A stretch of 15,729 nucleotides of DNA from positions 1 through 15,729 of the forward strand of contig JAKAHL010000016.1 in assembly GCA_021815005.1 (NCBI GenBank), written 5' to 3'. The notes under the pieces are model-generated. The model did no database searches. It saw only the letters and a program-made list of their open reading frames with translations, and was not told the DNA's origin. Shown in pieces: positions 15,567 through 15,729 of the stretch (position 1 is its first letter; each line of letters begins with the position of its first letter). This DNA is from Chloroflexota bacterium (GTDB lineage: Bacteria; Chloroflexota; Limnocylindria; Limnocylindrales; CSP1-4). Both the position numbers and the translations under genes were made by a program.

Positions 15567-15729
15567 GTGAAGATCGGACTGGTCTCGCCGTACGTCTACC
15601 CGCTGCCGGGGGGCGTCACCCAGCATGTTCGGTTCCTCTACGAGAACCTGCGCCTGCGCGGCCACGACGTCCGGATCATCACGTCGTCGCACGGGCTCCA
15701 GCGCTCGTCCGAGGGCGACGTGATCCGCT
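15567..15729 (+). CDS. GT4-family glycosyltransferase, PimA-like (3'-truncated by window edge)
   Basis: Only the first 54 residues are present: MKIGLVSPYVYPLPGGVTQH and so on, then the LRLRGHDVRII strand. The N-terminal Rossmann strand followed by P-x-PGGVxxHV is the mark of GT-B glycosyltransferases of family 4. The match in style to mycobacterial PimA (GDP-mannose to phosphatidylinositol) is good, and the operon of inositol-phosphate, phosphatidyl-transfer and acyl-transfer genes supports it. Sugar and acceptor specificity cannot be confirmed because the donor-binding C-terminal domain lies outside the window. The start is GTG 15567, 10 bases after the PHP stop. Confidence 0.8.
   Translation, partial: MKIGLVSPYVYPLPGGVTQHVRFLYENLRLRGHDVRIITSSHGLQRSSEGDVIR

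Overview
The window is very GC-rich, with almost no dispensable space between genes and several starts that look leaderless. It carries the end of a respiratory complex I operon and the start of an inositol-phospholipid (phosphatidylinositol mannoside type) operon. This points to a Gram-positive-like or monoderm high-GC bacterium. My best guess is Chloroflexota (a Limnocylindria-like lineage), with Actinomycetota as the alternative. This is inferred from gene content and protein style only; no database search was possible.

Region 1 (1-4690, + strand) holds the last three membrane subunits of NADH:quinone oxidoreductase: nuoL (cut by the window edge), nuoM and nuoN, closely packed. Region 2 (4691-6905) has a perfect hairpin between convergent genes. 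It is followed by a minus-strand membrane-anchored TlpA/ResA-type thioredoxin and, divergently, two overlapping paralogous sortase-fold proteins. Both paralogues lack the catalytic Cys and Arg but share two other cysteines. Region 3 (6906-7300) is non-coding and contains short GC-rich tandem and inverted repeats. Region 4 (7301-9939, - strand) is a two-gene unit: a DHA2-type MFS transporter followed 8 bases later by a CorA-family channel with GMS in place of the GMN signature. Region 5 (9940-10362) is intergenic. It contains a consensus-like sigma70 promoter (TTGACA-N17-TAGGAT) and two head-to-tail 16-bp dyads, ATCAA-N6-TTGAT.

Region 6 (10363-15729, + strand) is the most interesting part. It encodes an ArsR-family regulator, a CDP-alcohol phosphatidyltransferase with a complete active site, myo-inositol-1-phosphate synthase, two tandem LpxL/PatA-like acyltransferases, a PHP-domain metallo-phosphoesterase and the start of a PimA-like glycosyltransferase. 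Four junctions are 4-base ATGA/GTGA overlaps.

Read as a pathway: Ino1 makes inositol-1-phosphate from glucose-6-phosphate. The transferase joins it to CDP-diacylglycerol to give phosphatidylinositol phosphate. A phosphatase, possibly the PHP protein, would give phosphatidylinositol. The glycosyltransferase would add mannose and the two acyltransferases would acylate the product. The ArsR protein has no cysteine and no recognisable metal site, and it sits behind a promoter with a two-site operator. This suggests a dedicated regulator of membrane inositol-lipid synthesis.
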